A stretch of 64,000 bases of DNA from positions 1-64,000 of the forward strand of contig CAKOIE010000002.1 in assembly GCA_934086395.1 (NCBI GenBank), given 5' to 3'. The stretch comes from an uncultured Bacilli bacterium. Lineage in GTDB: Bacteria; Bacillota_I; Bacilli_A; RF39; UBA660. Each line of letters opens with the position of its first letter. Position 1 is the first letter of the stretch. The notes under the pieces are model-generated. The model saw nothing but the letters and a program-made list of their open reading frames with translations. It did not search any database and had not been told where the DNA came from. Shown here in pieces: positions 1-7,802 of this stretch. The position numbers were made by a program, and so were the translations under genes.

Positions 1-7
1 TAATTCC

Positions 8-31
8 CACTAGCATAGCTAGTGGTTTTTT
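8..31 (+). terminator. Rho-independent terminator at the left edge
   Basis: A 7-bp stem (CACTAGC/GCTAGTG, 3-nt loop) is followed by a run of six T on the + strand. It would end a rightward transcript entering from outside the window. A second strong hairpin (GTTGCTTGC/GCAAGCAAC, 32-54) follows directly, without a T-run. Confidence 0.6.
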
Positions 32-96
32 GTTGCTTGCCCTTTGCAAGCAACTATCCCTTAGACTTAATAAAAAATTTCACCTAACCTATAGTG

Positions 97-147
97 AAAT
101 TATATTACTAAACACCCCCCCGTCAAGCGAAAAAACGTTCTATTTTT
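97..147. repeat. 51-bp direct repeat, left copy (promoter cassette)
   Basis: This segment matches 1996-2046 at 50 of 51 positions (A114 versus G2013). It contains a complete leftward promoter with seven G in the spacer. The two copies bracket the surface-protein gene at 408-1973, with an offset of 1,899 bp. Confidence 0.9.
99..126 (-). promoter_or_regulatory. Leftward sigma-A-type promoter with a G7 spacer tract (left copy)
   Basis: On the minus strand TTGACG (126-121) and TATAAT (104-99) are 16 bp apart, and the spacer includes most of a run of seven G. It fires out of the window; no gene starts between it and base 1, so its target is unknown. Confidence 0.6.
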
Positions 148-197
148 ATTCCGATTTTTTTAAATTAAAATATATAAAAAAATTATTTCATTATAAA

Positions 198-222
198 AAG
201 TGAGCAAAACTCACTTGTTTTT
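198..222. terminator. Bidirectional terminator downstream of the surface-protein gene
   Basis: AAGTGAG/CTCACTT stem with a 5-nt loop, T-rich on both strands. The stretch 223-407 between it and the surface gene holds one possible 17-codon minus-strand ORF (276-223, start MNKFEIAEKAV) without a convincing ribosome binding site. Nothing else is recognisable there. Confidence 0.55.
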
Positions 223-407
223 CTAGTTCCTTGACTGAACTGTAACCGCTTTTTCAGCAATCTCAAATTTATTCATCTCTTTTCTAACTAAATTTTATTG
301 TTTTTTTAGTTTAACTTCACACTATATTTTAGAAAACCGATATTTTTATAGTTATCAATATTAATTAGATTATCTTTCTAGACTGTGAATAGTAACAATT
401 AATAAGT

Positions 408-1973
408 TTATTCTGCCCATATATTTATTATTCTTGCTGAGGTATCTGGCCAACTATCATAAGTTAAAATTCCAGCAACAACGTATTTAGGAGATGATAA
501 ACTATCTGGAATATTCAAAACTAATGTTTGATTAGATCCAGCAGAACCTTTTGAAGTTGTTACTGCTACTGTATTAGCAGAACCAAATCCTCTAGAATTA
601 CTTATTAGTATTTCAAGTTGAGGAACATTACTTGAAATATTAGTAAATTCTGCATAAATTTTATGATAAGATTTTAAATCTATTTTGTTATTAGTTGCAA
701 AAGGACAATCATCCTTCCTAATATCGCCACTATTATTGCCTGTAATTAACTGAACATAATTTTCTTTTTTTGTAACTGTTCCTAAACCATCAACAACTTC
801 ATGAACACCAATACTCCATCCTCCAGTAATATCTTTATACTCATTTCCAGCCTTATATAAGTATAAGCGTGATTTACTAAATTGAATCCATTTAGAATCT
901 TTTCTTATATAAGCATCTGCGTATGATGTAGTACTACCATTTGAAATTAAACATCCCGTAAGTTTAATTTTATATAAATCATATATACCATTTTCTTCAC
1001 CATCATAGATAATTGTTGATGTATCATTTGTAATATCTGCGACATTTGTATAAACAAAACTTATTCCACCATAAGCATTTAATGTAGCAGTTACTTGTTT
1101 TGTAAAAATATATTTTGATATTGTAGAACTAGTTTTAATCCATATAGTATTATCTTCAGTACCAGTAGGTTCATCATTACTTGCAATTATTTTAGTAATA
1201 AAATTTTCTTGAGAAGTAAAATCAATTTTAATAGTATCAACATATTTTTCTAAATCAATATTCCAATGATTACTTATTTTATTACAAATTATTGATGAAT
1301 TAGGTAATCGAACTTCATTAGTATTATTGTAACCAGTTAAAGTTGCACTATAATTGCATGTTGTAGGAAAATTACTTACTTTTTTTCCATCTACGTATGC
1401 TACTATATCTATATCTATATCTTTATTTAAATTATTAACATATTTTATTTGATTGGCTAGTTCTAAATCATTCCATATATATCCTGCATTTAAATTAAGT
1501 TTTATATAATAATCATTATTACTTTTGTTATTTGTTAAGATAGCTAATGACTTTGTTTTATTTGAATTTATAGTTCCACTTACTTCACTAGATTCATATT
1601 CTTTAGATACACTTATATCACTTGGTATATTTTTACTTGTTTCTGTACAATTTTGATTATTACATAATTCATAAGTAAATTCATATTTAACATCTATTTT
1701 ATTTAAATTAGTTAATATTATATTAAATTGTTCTAATTTACCTGCTTGTAAATGTAATATTCTATCATTTGTTTCACCACTATTTGTTGTTATATTAAAT
1801 GATAAATCATTAACCTTTATATTAGCTACTTTGTTATTTTGATTTGATGTAAACATTGATAATGAATAACCTAAAGTAAATATAAATAATAGTATAATTC
1901 CTGTTATAGTTAACATCTTTGCTTGTTTATCTTTTTTAATTAAATTAAAAAATTTGATAAGTTTAGTTTTCAT
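408..1973 (-). CDS. Membrane-anchored surface protein of unknown family
   Basis: About 521 residues. The start is placed at 1973 because AGGAG lies just upstream; the longer frame would begin upstream of that ribosome binding site. A short basic N-terminus (MKTKLIKFFNLIKKDKQ) leads into one hydrophobic segment (about residues 22-42, ITGIILLFIFTLGYSLSMF), followed by a long Asn/Thr/Ser-rich extracellular region. The layout resembles the TasA/CalY-like or pilin-like exported proteins common in gut Bacilli, but I recognise no catalytic domain. It is transcribed from the G-tract promoter at 1998-2025, whose predicted start site is about 18 nt before the ATG, so expression may be phase-variable. 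Function unknown; a role in surface or adhesion is inference. Confidence 0.8.
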   Translation of the reverse strand: MKTKLIKFFNLIKKDKQAKMLTITGIILLFIFTLGYSLSMFTSNQNNKVANIKVNDLSFNITTNSGETNDRILHLQAGKLEQFNIILTNLNKIDVKYEFTYELCNNQNCTETSKNIPSDISVSKEYESSEVSGTINSNKTKSLAILTNNKSNNDYYIKLNLNAGYIWNDLELANQIKYVNNLNKDIDIDIVAYVDGKKVSNFPTTCNYSATLTGYNNTNEVRLPNSSIICNKISNHWNIDLEKYVDTIKIDFTSQENFITKIIASNDEPTGTEDNTIWIKTSSTISKYIFTKQVTATLNAYGGISFVYTNVADITNDTSTIIYDGEENGIYDLYKIKLTGCLISNGSTTSYADAYIRKDSKWIQFSKSRLYLYKAGNEYKDITGGWSIGVHEVVDGLGTVTKKENYVQLITGNNSGDIRKDDCPFATNNKIDLKSYHKIYAEFTNISSNVPQLEILISNSRGFGSANTVAVTTSKGSAGSNQTLVLNIPDSLSSPKYVVAGILTYDSWPDTSARIINIWAE

Positions 1974-1995
1974 ATTTTGAACTCCTATTCTTATC

Positions 1996-2046
1996 AAATT
2001 ATATTACTAAACGCCCCCCCGTCAAGCGAAAAAACGTTCTATTTTT
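1996..2046. repeat. 51-bp direct repeat, right copy (promoter cassette)
   Basis: Matches 97-147 with one mismatch. Its right end overlaps the last codons and TAG stop of dut (2039-2041), so the copied segment reaches to, or came from, a gene boundary. Confidence 0.9.
1998..2025 (-). promoter_or_regulatory. Poly-G-spacer promoter of the surface-protein gene
   Basis: TTGACG (2025-2020) and TATAAT (2003-1998) on the minus strand, 16-bp spacer containing most of a run of seven G. Predicted transcription start near 1991, just ahead of the ribosome binding site and ATG at 1973. Gain of one G would make a 17-bp spacer. Confidence 0.7.
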
Positions 2047-2500
2047 TTGTATCAGTAGAACCAAATCCACCTACTCTTTCACCATCAGCACTATCATCAT
2101 CTACTAATAAATATTTTTGAAATATAGCTTGACCAATTACATCACCTTTATGAATAACTAAATCTTCATCTTTAAAATTCCAAAATTGAAAATAGAAATG
2201 TCCATCATTATCAACATTATTATAATAATCATGATCTACTACTCCAATTGAGTTAGGTAAAATAACACCCTTTTTTGGTCCACTACTTCTATTTACAAGC
2301 ATTATCCATTCATCTTCCATACAATAAACCTTTAGTCCTGTTGGAATAAGAGTAGGCTTAATTCCTGGTTTATATGACGGAATAACTACATCCTCTGCTG
2401 CTTCAACATCATACCCAGCAGAATATTTAGTTTTTCTAACTGGAATATTTATTCCTTTATTTTCCCAACCATTTGCTATTTCAAATCCTCTTTGTTTCAT
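2039..2500 (-). CDS. dut: dUTP diphosphatase (trimeric dUTPase family)
   Basis: 153 residues. Hydrolyses dUTP to dUMP and diphosphate, keeping uracil out of DNA and feeding dTMP synthesis. Family motifs are visible in order: AGYDVEA (motif 1), NRSSGPKKG (motif 2, with GP replacing the usual LA), GVVDHDYYNN (motif 3, catalytic Asp), GDVIGQAIFQK (motif 4) and the C-terminal GGFGSTD (motif 5), which closes over the active site. It ends with TAG inside the 51-bp promoter repeat. It follows nrdG by 2 nt and so forms a nucleotide-metabolism operon nrdD-nrdG-dut on the minus strand. A dCTP deaminase-like relative is possible but motif 3 favours dUTPase. Confidence 0.88.
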   Translation of the reverse strand: MKQRGFEIANGWENKGINIPVRKTKYSAGYDVEAAEDVVIPSYKPGIKPTLIPTGLKVYCMEDEWIMLVNRSSGPKKGVILPNSIGVVDHDYYNNVDNDGHFYFQFWNFKDEDLVIHKGDVIGQAIFQKYLLVDDDSADGERVGGFGSTDTKK

Positions 2501-2502
2501 TT

Positions 2503-3000
2503 CTACTCCTCTTCATATAACACTACTTCACCGTTTTTAAGTGACTTTTTTACATCTATCGCCCTTTGATTAGAAGATCCCATATATTTAAGTCTTGGAT
2601 CTTTAAGTTCCTCTACAAACCTACCATCAACTATAACATCAACATATTTAATACCTTCTTGTTTGCTTAAATAATCTTCAAAATTATACCCACTCCAAGA
2701 CCATATCGTCTTATTAGGTAATTCCTTCTTAAATTTTTTAACCAACTTAGTAGTTCCTTCTATATTATTAGGATGCCAAGGCTCACCCCCTAATATAGAT
2801 AAGCCTTTAATATGATCCATTTTACATAAATTTATTACTTCATCTATTACACTATCATTAAATTCTTTACCACCATCAAAATCCCACGTATCTTGATTAA
2901 AACAATTTTTGCAATGAAAGGCGCATCCTTGAAAGAATATTGAGACTCTAACTCCCGGGCCATCAGCAATGTCCATCTTTCTTATTTTATTATAACGCAT
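2503..3000 (-). CDS. nrdG: Anaerobic ribonucleotide reductase activating protein
   Basis: 165 residues. Radical-SAM enzyme that uses a [4Fe-4S] cluster and S-adenosylmethionine to create the glycyl radical on NrdD. The cluster motif CX3CX2C is seen as CAFHCKNC near residues 26-33, followed by the family-typical NQDTWDF; GGEPW around residue 70 matches the SAM-binding GGE motif. Length is normal for NrdG. Located 2 nt after nrdD, so translationally linked and presumably under the same Crp-type control. Confidence 0.95.
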   Translation of the reverse strand: MRYNKIRKMDIADGPGVRVSIFFQGCAFHCKNCFNQDTWDFDGGKEFNDSVIDEVINLCKMDHIKGLSILGGEPWHPNNIEGTTKLVKKFKKELPNKTIWSWSGYNFEDYLSKQEGIKYVDVIVDGRFVEELKDPRLKYMGSSNQRAIDVKKSLKNGEVVLYEEE

Positions 3001-3002
3001 CT

Positions 3003-5156
3003 TTATGCCTCTTTATTATCTAAATGAACTACTCTTTCTTTAATTTCCTGAGTTCTACCTTTATTCCAGAAATTAGTACCAATATAGCCACATGTTCTTC
3101 TGGCAACATTTAATTTATCATGGTCTCTATTGCCACAGTTAGGACAATACCATTCTAATTTTTCATCTAAAAGTATTTCACCAGTATATCCACAAGCCTG
3201 ACAATAATCACTCTTAGTGTTTAGTTCAGCATACATTATATTGTCATAAATATATTTAATTACTTCCATAACAGCATCTAAATTATTTGTTAAATTAGCT
3301 GTTTCTACATAACTAATTGCTCCACCAGGTGATAATTTTTGAAATTCACTTTCTAATTGTAATTTACTAAAAGCATCTATTTCTTCAAATACAGGTACAT
3401 GGTAAGAATTTGTAATGTAATTACGGTCAGTAATTCCCTTAATCACTCCAAATCTTTCTCTTAAACATTTAGCAAATTTATAAGTTGTAGATTCAATTGG
3501 AGTTCCATACACAGAATAATCTATATTTTCCTCTGCTTTCCACTCATTACATTTATCTACCATATGTTTCATTACCTCTAAGCCAAACTCTTTACCTTTA
3601 CCTCCATCAGTATGACTCTTTCCTGTCATATATTTAACACACTCATAAAGTCCAGCATATCCAAGTGAAATAGTAGAATATCCACCATGTAATAACTCAT
3701 GAATAGATTCCCCTTTTCCAAGTCTTGCAAGTGCTCCATGTTGCCATAAAATAGGTGCAACATCACTTGTTGCTTTAGATAATCTCTTATGTCTTATTTG
3801 TAACGCTCTATGACATAGTTCCAATCTATTATCAAATATATCCCAAAAATTATCCATATCTTTATCACTAGATAAAGCAACATCAACTAAATTTATTGTA
3901 ACAACACCTTGATTAAATCTACCATAATATTTTGGTTTACCATCTTTATCAACATAAGGAGTTAAGAAAGAACGACATCCCATACAAGGATAACACTGTC
4001 CATTACCATTTTTATCAATTTTATTTTCCTTCATAATCTTTTCAGAAATATAATCAGGAACCATTCTCTTAGCAGTACACTCAGCAGCAAGCTTTGTTAA
4101 ATAATAATATTTTCCATCTTCTTTAATATTATCTTCCTCAAGAACATATAAAAGTTTAGGAAATGCTGGAGTAATATATACCCCTTTTTCATTCTTCATT
4201 CCAAGAATTCTTTGTTTTAAAACCTCTTCAATAAGCATTGCAAGTTCTTCTTTATATTCATCTGTTTCCCCTAAATACATACATACACTTAAAAATGGTG
4301 CTTGTCCATTAGTTGTAGTCATTGAATTAATTTGATATTGAAATGTTTGTACTCCATCAGTAATTTCTTTAGCTAAATCTTCACTAACAAATTGTTTAAT
4401 TTGTTCTTTATTTAATCCTCTTGCTTTATATTTCTTTTCATATATTTCTTTGCTTGCTCTAACAAAAGGTGCTAGATGAGTAAGTGTAATTGTACATCCA
4501 CCATATTGACTAGAACTAACTGCAGTAATAATTTGAGTAGCAATAGTCATAGCTGTTAAAAATCTATGTGGTTTTTCAATCATAACCCCATTAATATTTG
4601 TACCATTTTGAAGCATATCTTCTAAATTAATTAAATCACAATTATGTAAAGCATTTTGCGCAAAATAATCAGCATCATGAAAATGAATAATACCATCATC
4701 ATGAGCTTGTACTATATCCTCAGGAAGTAAAAATCTTCTTGTAATATCAGTTGATGTAATACCAGCTAAATAATCTCTTTGAGTAGTAACAATCTTCGCA
4801 TTCTTATTTGAGTTTTCCGTATTCCAATATTCACTTTCTCCATCAATTAACTCTTTAATAGCTAAATCAGTCGTATTACTTCTTCTTACTAATTCTCTAG
4901 TATATCTATAAGTTATATATTTCTTAGCAAGTTCATACTTTCCTTGAGCCATTAACTTCATTTCAATAATATCTTGAATATCTTCAACTAATATTCTTTT
5001 TTTACCTAATTTTTCAATATATTTAATTATATTTTTAATTTGAGTAGAAGACGCTTGTTCTTCCTCTTCAACCTCATTATTTGCTTTTAAAATCGCATTT
5101 TCAACCTTTTCTGGACACCAATCAACCATATGTCCATCTCTTTTAATTACCTTCAT
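3003..5156 (-). CDS. nrdD: Anaerobic ribonucleoside-triphosphate reductase
   Basis: 717 residues. Glycyl-radical enzyme reducing ribonucleoside triphosphates to deoxy forms without oxygen. An N-terminal ATP-cone (residues about 1-90, starting MKVIKRDGHMVDW) gives allosteric control. The C-terminal region has paired CxxC motifs (CQACGY and CPNCGN) that bind zinc, and the radical-bearing segment RTCGYIGTNFWNKG about 28 residues from the end. First gene of the nrdD-nrdG-dut operon. Its promoter faces the Crp-like gene and has an 18-bp perfect palindrome centred 41.5 bp before the predicted start site, the class II activator position. Confidence 0.96.
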   Translation of the reverse strand: MKVIKRDGHMVDWCPEKVENAILKANNEVEEEEQASSTQIKNIIKYIEKLGKKRILVEDIQDIIEMKLMAQGKYELAKKYITYRYTRELVRRSNTTDLAIKELIDGESEYWNTENSNKNAKIVTTQRDYLAGITSTDITRRFLLPEDIVQAHDDGIIHFHDADYFAQNALHNCDLINLEDMLQNGTNINGVMIEKPHRFLTAMTIATQIITAVSSSQYGGCTITLTHLAPFVRASKEIYEKKYKARGLNKEQIKQFVSEDLAKEITDGVQTFQYQINSMTTTNGQAPFLSVCMYLGETDEYKEELAMLIEEVLKQRILGMKNEKGVYITPAFPKLLYVLEEDNIKEDGKYYYLTKLAAECTAKRMVPDYISEKIMKENKIDKNGNGQCYPCMGCRSFLTPYVDKDGKPKYYGRFNQGVVTINLVDVALSSDKDMDNFWDIFDNRLELCHRALQIRHKRLSKATSDVAPILWQHGALARLGKGESIHELLHGGYSTISLGYAGLYECVKYMTGKSHTDGGKGKEFGLEVMKHMVDKCNEWKAEENIDYSVYGTPIESTTYKFAKCLRERFGVIKGITDRNYITNSYHVPVFEEIDAFSKLQLESEFQKLSPGGAISYVETANLTNNLDAVMEVIKYIYDNIMYAELNTKSDYCQACGYTGEILLDEKLEWYCPNCGNRDHDKLNVARRTCGYIGTNFWNKGRTQEIKERVVHLDNKEA

Positions 5157-5189
5157 AATTTCTACCTCTTTCTTACATTAACTAAAAAA

Positions 5190-5195
5190 AGTATA
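5190..5195 (-). promoter_or_regulatory. -10 box of the nrdD promoter
   Basis: TATACT on the minus strand; predicted start near 5183. There is no good -35 box at 17 bp, as expected for an activator-dependent promoter with the operator at 5216-5233. Confidence 0.5.
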
Positions 5196-5215
5196 ACACA
5201 AGTAAATAATCAAAT

Positions 5216-5233
5216 TTGGTGCAATTGCACCAA
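5216..5233. promoter_or_regulatory. 18-bp perfect palindromic operator between nrdD and the Crp-like gene
   Basis: TTGGTGCAATTGCACCAA is identical to its reverse complement. It is centred 41.5 bp from the predicted nrdD start. It also covers the -35 box (TTGCAC, 5225-5230) of the divergent regulator, whose -10 is TAAAAT at 5248-5253 after 17 bp. This fits nrdD activation with autorepression of the regulator. Binding by the adjacent Crp-like protein is inference. Confidence 0.75.
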
Positions 5234-5273
5234 TTAATTAAATATGTTAAAATTTTTACAAAGAGGTGTAAAC

Positions 5274-5909
5274 ATGAACGAATTATTTAAAAATATTCCC
5301 GAAAAAATCCAAAATAAAATATTAGAATTATTAAAATCATCTAATTATAAATTTTCAACCAACACTATAATTCCCAAAGATATTTTTTATTCTAAATCCA
5401 TTTTAATTGTATTAGAAGGAATGATAGAAATAAATAAAATAGATTATAATGATAACGAAACAACAATTGACTTACTAACAAATAATGATATTATAACCTC
5501 ATTTACTACTCCCTTTTTAGACAATGATTATAATCTATATTCAAAACAACAAACAAAAATATTAATTCTCGACTTTAATTTTATAATATCAAATGATATT
5601 AGTAATAAATATTACAATCAATTACTTAAAAATCTTCTTAATATATTAAGTGAAAAAATGATTAATATAAATAATCGTATGGAAATAATGTCTAATAAAA
5701 CTATTCGTAATAAATTATTAACATTCTTTAAACAATTATCAAAAAAATATAATCGTGATATCATCTATCTTCCCTTTAATTTTACTACTCTTGCTAATTA
5801 TTTATGTGTTGATAGATCCTCAATGAACCGTGAACTTAAACATATGAAAGATGAAAGTCTAATAGAAATTAAAGGTAAAAGAATAAAATTAAACTACTAC
5901 ATAAACTAA
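5274..5909 (+). CDS. Crp/Fnr-family transcriptional regulator
   Basis: 211 residues from the ATG at 5274, chosen because AGAGGTG precedes it; a longer frame from 5244 would start upstream of the predicted transcript start. An N-terminal cyclic-nucleotide-binding-like beta domain and a dimerisation helix lead to a C-terminal winged helix (TTLANYLCVDRSSMNRELKHM). Only one cysteine is present, so it cannot hold an FNR-type Fe-S cluster; the effector is unknown. It lies divergent to nrdD with a shared palindromic operator and 56 nt upstream of the ABC substrate-binding gene. Probably activates anaerobic nucleotide reduction and perhaps the importer. Confidence 0.85.
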   Translation: MNELFKNIPEKIQNKILELLKSSNYKFSTNTIIPKDIFYSKSILIVLEGMIEINKIDYNDNETTIDLLTNNDIITSFTTPFLDNDYNLYSKQQTKILILDFNFIISNDISNKYYNQLLKNLLNILSEKMININNRMEIMSNKTIRNKLLTFFKQLSKKYNRDIIYLPFNFTTLANYLCVDRSSMNRELKHMKDESLIEIKGKRIKLNYYIN

Positions 5910-5965
5910 TTATTAATCAATCACTCTCTTATTTTTTTTACATAAACTACTTTAGGAGGAAAAAA

Positions 5966-6940
5966 GTGAAAAAAATTTATTATATAATAATTGGTTTAAT
6001 TATTATAATTACATTTATCTTAATTTATACATTTAATAATGAAAATAAAAATAATGAAATAACTACCATCAAAGTAGCAGAAGTCACTCATTCAGCGTTC
6101 TATACCCCATTTTATGTTGCTATAAAAAATAATTATTTTAAAGATAATAATATTGATATTGATTTAATATTAACAAGTGGTGCCAATAATGTTGTAGCCG
6201 CTGTCTTATCAAAAGATGTTGATATCGGTTTATGTGGACCGGAAGCAACCATATATGTTTATAATGAAGGTGAAAAAGATTACATTAAAACTTTTGCTGG
6301 ATTAACTAAAAGAGATGGTCAGTTTATTGTATCAAGAACAAAAATAGATAATTTTAAATTAGAAGATTTAATTGGGAAAGAAGTGCTTGCTGGTCGTCCT
6401 GGCGGAATGCCTATTATCAATTTCTATAATGCTTTAAAAAATGGAAATATTGAAGGTGTTAACACTAACGATACTGTTGATTTTGCTAACCTAACTAGTG
6501 CATTTTTATCAGGAACAGGAGACTTTGTTAACTTGTTTGAACCTAACGCTACTAAAATAGAAAAAATGAATAAAGGATATGTTGTTGCATCAGTTGGTAT
6601 ATATGCTGGTGAAGTTCCATATACTGCCTTTAATGCTAGAACAAGTTATATTGAAAACAACAAAGAATTAATAAATAATTTTAAAGATGCTATTAATAAA
6701 GGTTTAGAATTTACTAAAAATAATAATTCCAAAGATATAGCTAAAATAATAATTGATTTATTTCCAGATGCATCTATAGAAGATCTAGCAACTATAATAG
6801 AAAGATATAAAAATGCTGATTCATGGTTAGATAATACATTTATAACTGAAAAAATGTTTAAAAATTTAGAAGATATGATGATTGATTCTAAACTATTAAA
6901 AAAATATGTTCCCTATAAAGATTTAATTATAAATGAATAA
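5966..6940 (+). CDS. NitT/TauT-type ABC transporter substrate-binding protein
   Basis: 324 residues with a GTG start behind a strong AGGAGG. The N-terminal hydrophobic segment (residues 4-22) is a signal or membrane anchor, with no lipobox Cys. The body matches the NMT1/SsuA-like family: HSAFYTPFYVAIKNNYFKDNNIDIDL, then GANNVVAAVLSKDVDIGLCGPEA, typical of binders for nitrate, sulfonate, taurine or pyrimidine precursors. The substrate cannot be read from sequence. Its stop overlaps the start of the ATPase gene by 8 nt, so the three transporter genes formed one operon before the ATPase was split. Confidence 0.85.
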   Translation: MKKIYYIIIGLIIIITFILIYTFNNENKNNEITTIKVAEVTHSAFYTPFYVAIKNNYFKDNNIDIDLILTSGANNVVAAVLSKDVDIGLCGPEATIYVYNEGEKDYIKTFAGLTKRDGQFIVSRTKIDNFKLEDLIGKEVLAGRPGGMPIINFYNALKNGNIEGVNTNDTVDFANLTSAFLSGTGDFVNLFEPNATKIEKMNKGYVVASVGIYAGEVPYTAFNARTSYIENNKELINNFKDAINKGLEFTKNNNSKDIAKIIIDLFPDASIEDLATIIERYKNADSWLDNTFITEKMFKNLEDMMIDSKLLKKYVPYKDLIINE

Positions 6941-7349
6941 ATTATTAGAACTTAAAAATATTTCTAAAACTTTTAATACTTTAAACGGAGAAATACATGC
7001 AATTAAAAATGTTTCTTTTAATGTTTATAAAGGAGAATTTATAGGAATAGTAGGTTCTAGTGGCTGTGGCAAATCAACTCTTCTAAATATAATAGATGAA
7101 TTAGATAAAAATTATAATGGAACTATAATCAAAGATAATCTTAAAATGTCTTATATGCTTCAATCTGATGCCTTACTTCCTTGGTTAACTGTTCTAGATA
7201 ATGCTTGTTTAGGTTTAAAATTAGAAAAAAATCTAACTAAAGAAAATATCAAATATGTAAAAGAATTAATAAAAAAATTTGGTTTAGAATCTTTTATGAA
7301 TCAAAAACCAAATAATTTATCTGGAGGTATGAAGCAACGAGTTGGATGA
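6933..7349 (+). pseudogene. ABC transporter ATPase, 5' part, interrupted by the 6.25-kb element
   Basis: 138 codons up to a TGA created by the insertion. Walker A (GSSGCGKSTLL, about residues 36-46), the Q-loop (YMLQSDALLPW) and the signature motif LSGGMKQRV are present; Walker B is missing here and found at 13585-13920. Joining at the 10-bp core CAACGAGTTG restores an open frame of 245 residues (134 codons plus 111). In the integrated state the product lacks Walker B and the H-loop and should be inactive, disabling the importer unless the element excises. SsuB/TauB-like by family and context. Confidence 0.9.
7335..7344. other. Left attachment core (attL)
   Basis: CAACGAGTTG, in frame as Gln-Arg-Val of the ABC signature. 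The flank to the left is ATPase sequence, to the right element sequence. Identical to the core at 13585-13594. Confidence 0.9.
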
Positions 7350-7373
7350 ATAAGGTATAGACACAGATTTAAA

Positions 7374-7802
7374 TTAATGAAAATTATATTCTTTTTTTAA
7401 ATCTTCCAATATTTCATATACTACTGGACAAACTCCTACATTAGCAATAACACTATATAAACTACATAATCTTTCTTTTTTATAGTATAAGGATATTCCT
7501 TGCATGTTCTAGGTAAGCATTATTCTATTTTACAATTATAATTTTCATCTAAATTTTAATAATTTTTTCTTTATTTATATTTAAATAATTACATACATTA
7601 TTAAGTTCTTTTTCATTCATACTAATTCCATTTTTTTACAATCATAAATTTTAAAATATTTTTCATGTAATCTTTTAAACTGTTTATCTAATTCTTCTTC
7701 ATTAGCATAATTTTTTAAATAATTTCAAAATCTATAGTTATCTTCTTCTTTCCTATTTGCTAGTATAACTAAATCATTGATATCTATCCCAAAGAACACC
7801 TG
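7374..7802 (-). pseudogene. Decayed coding sequence at the left end of the element
   Basis: Read leftward, this region keeps protein-like stretches in shifting frames: DINDLVILANRKEEDNYRF, a TGA, then NYLKNYANEEELDKQF, a second frame starting MNEKELNNVCNYLNINKEK, and a last open piece at 7505-7374 (43 codons, starting MQGISLYYKKERLCSLY, ending at TAA). Stops and frame changes between the pieces suggest one decayed gene. No family recognised. The last piece could be a real small gene but lacks a ribosome binding site. Confidence 0.45.
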
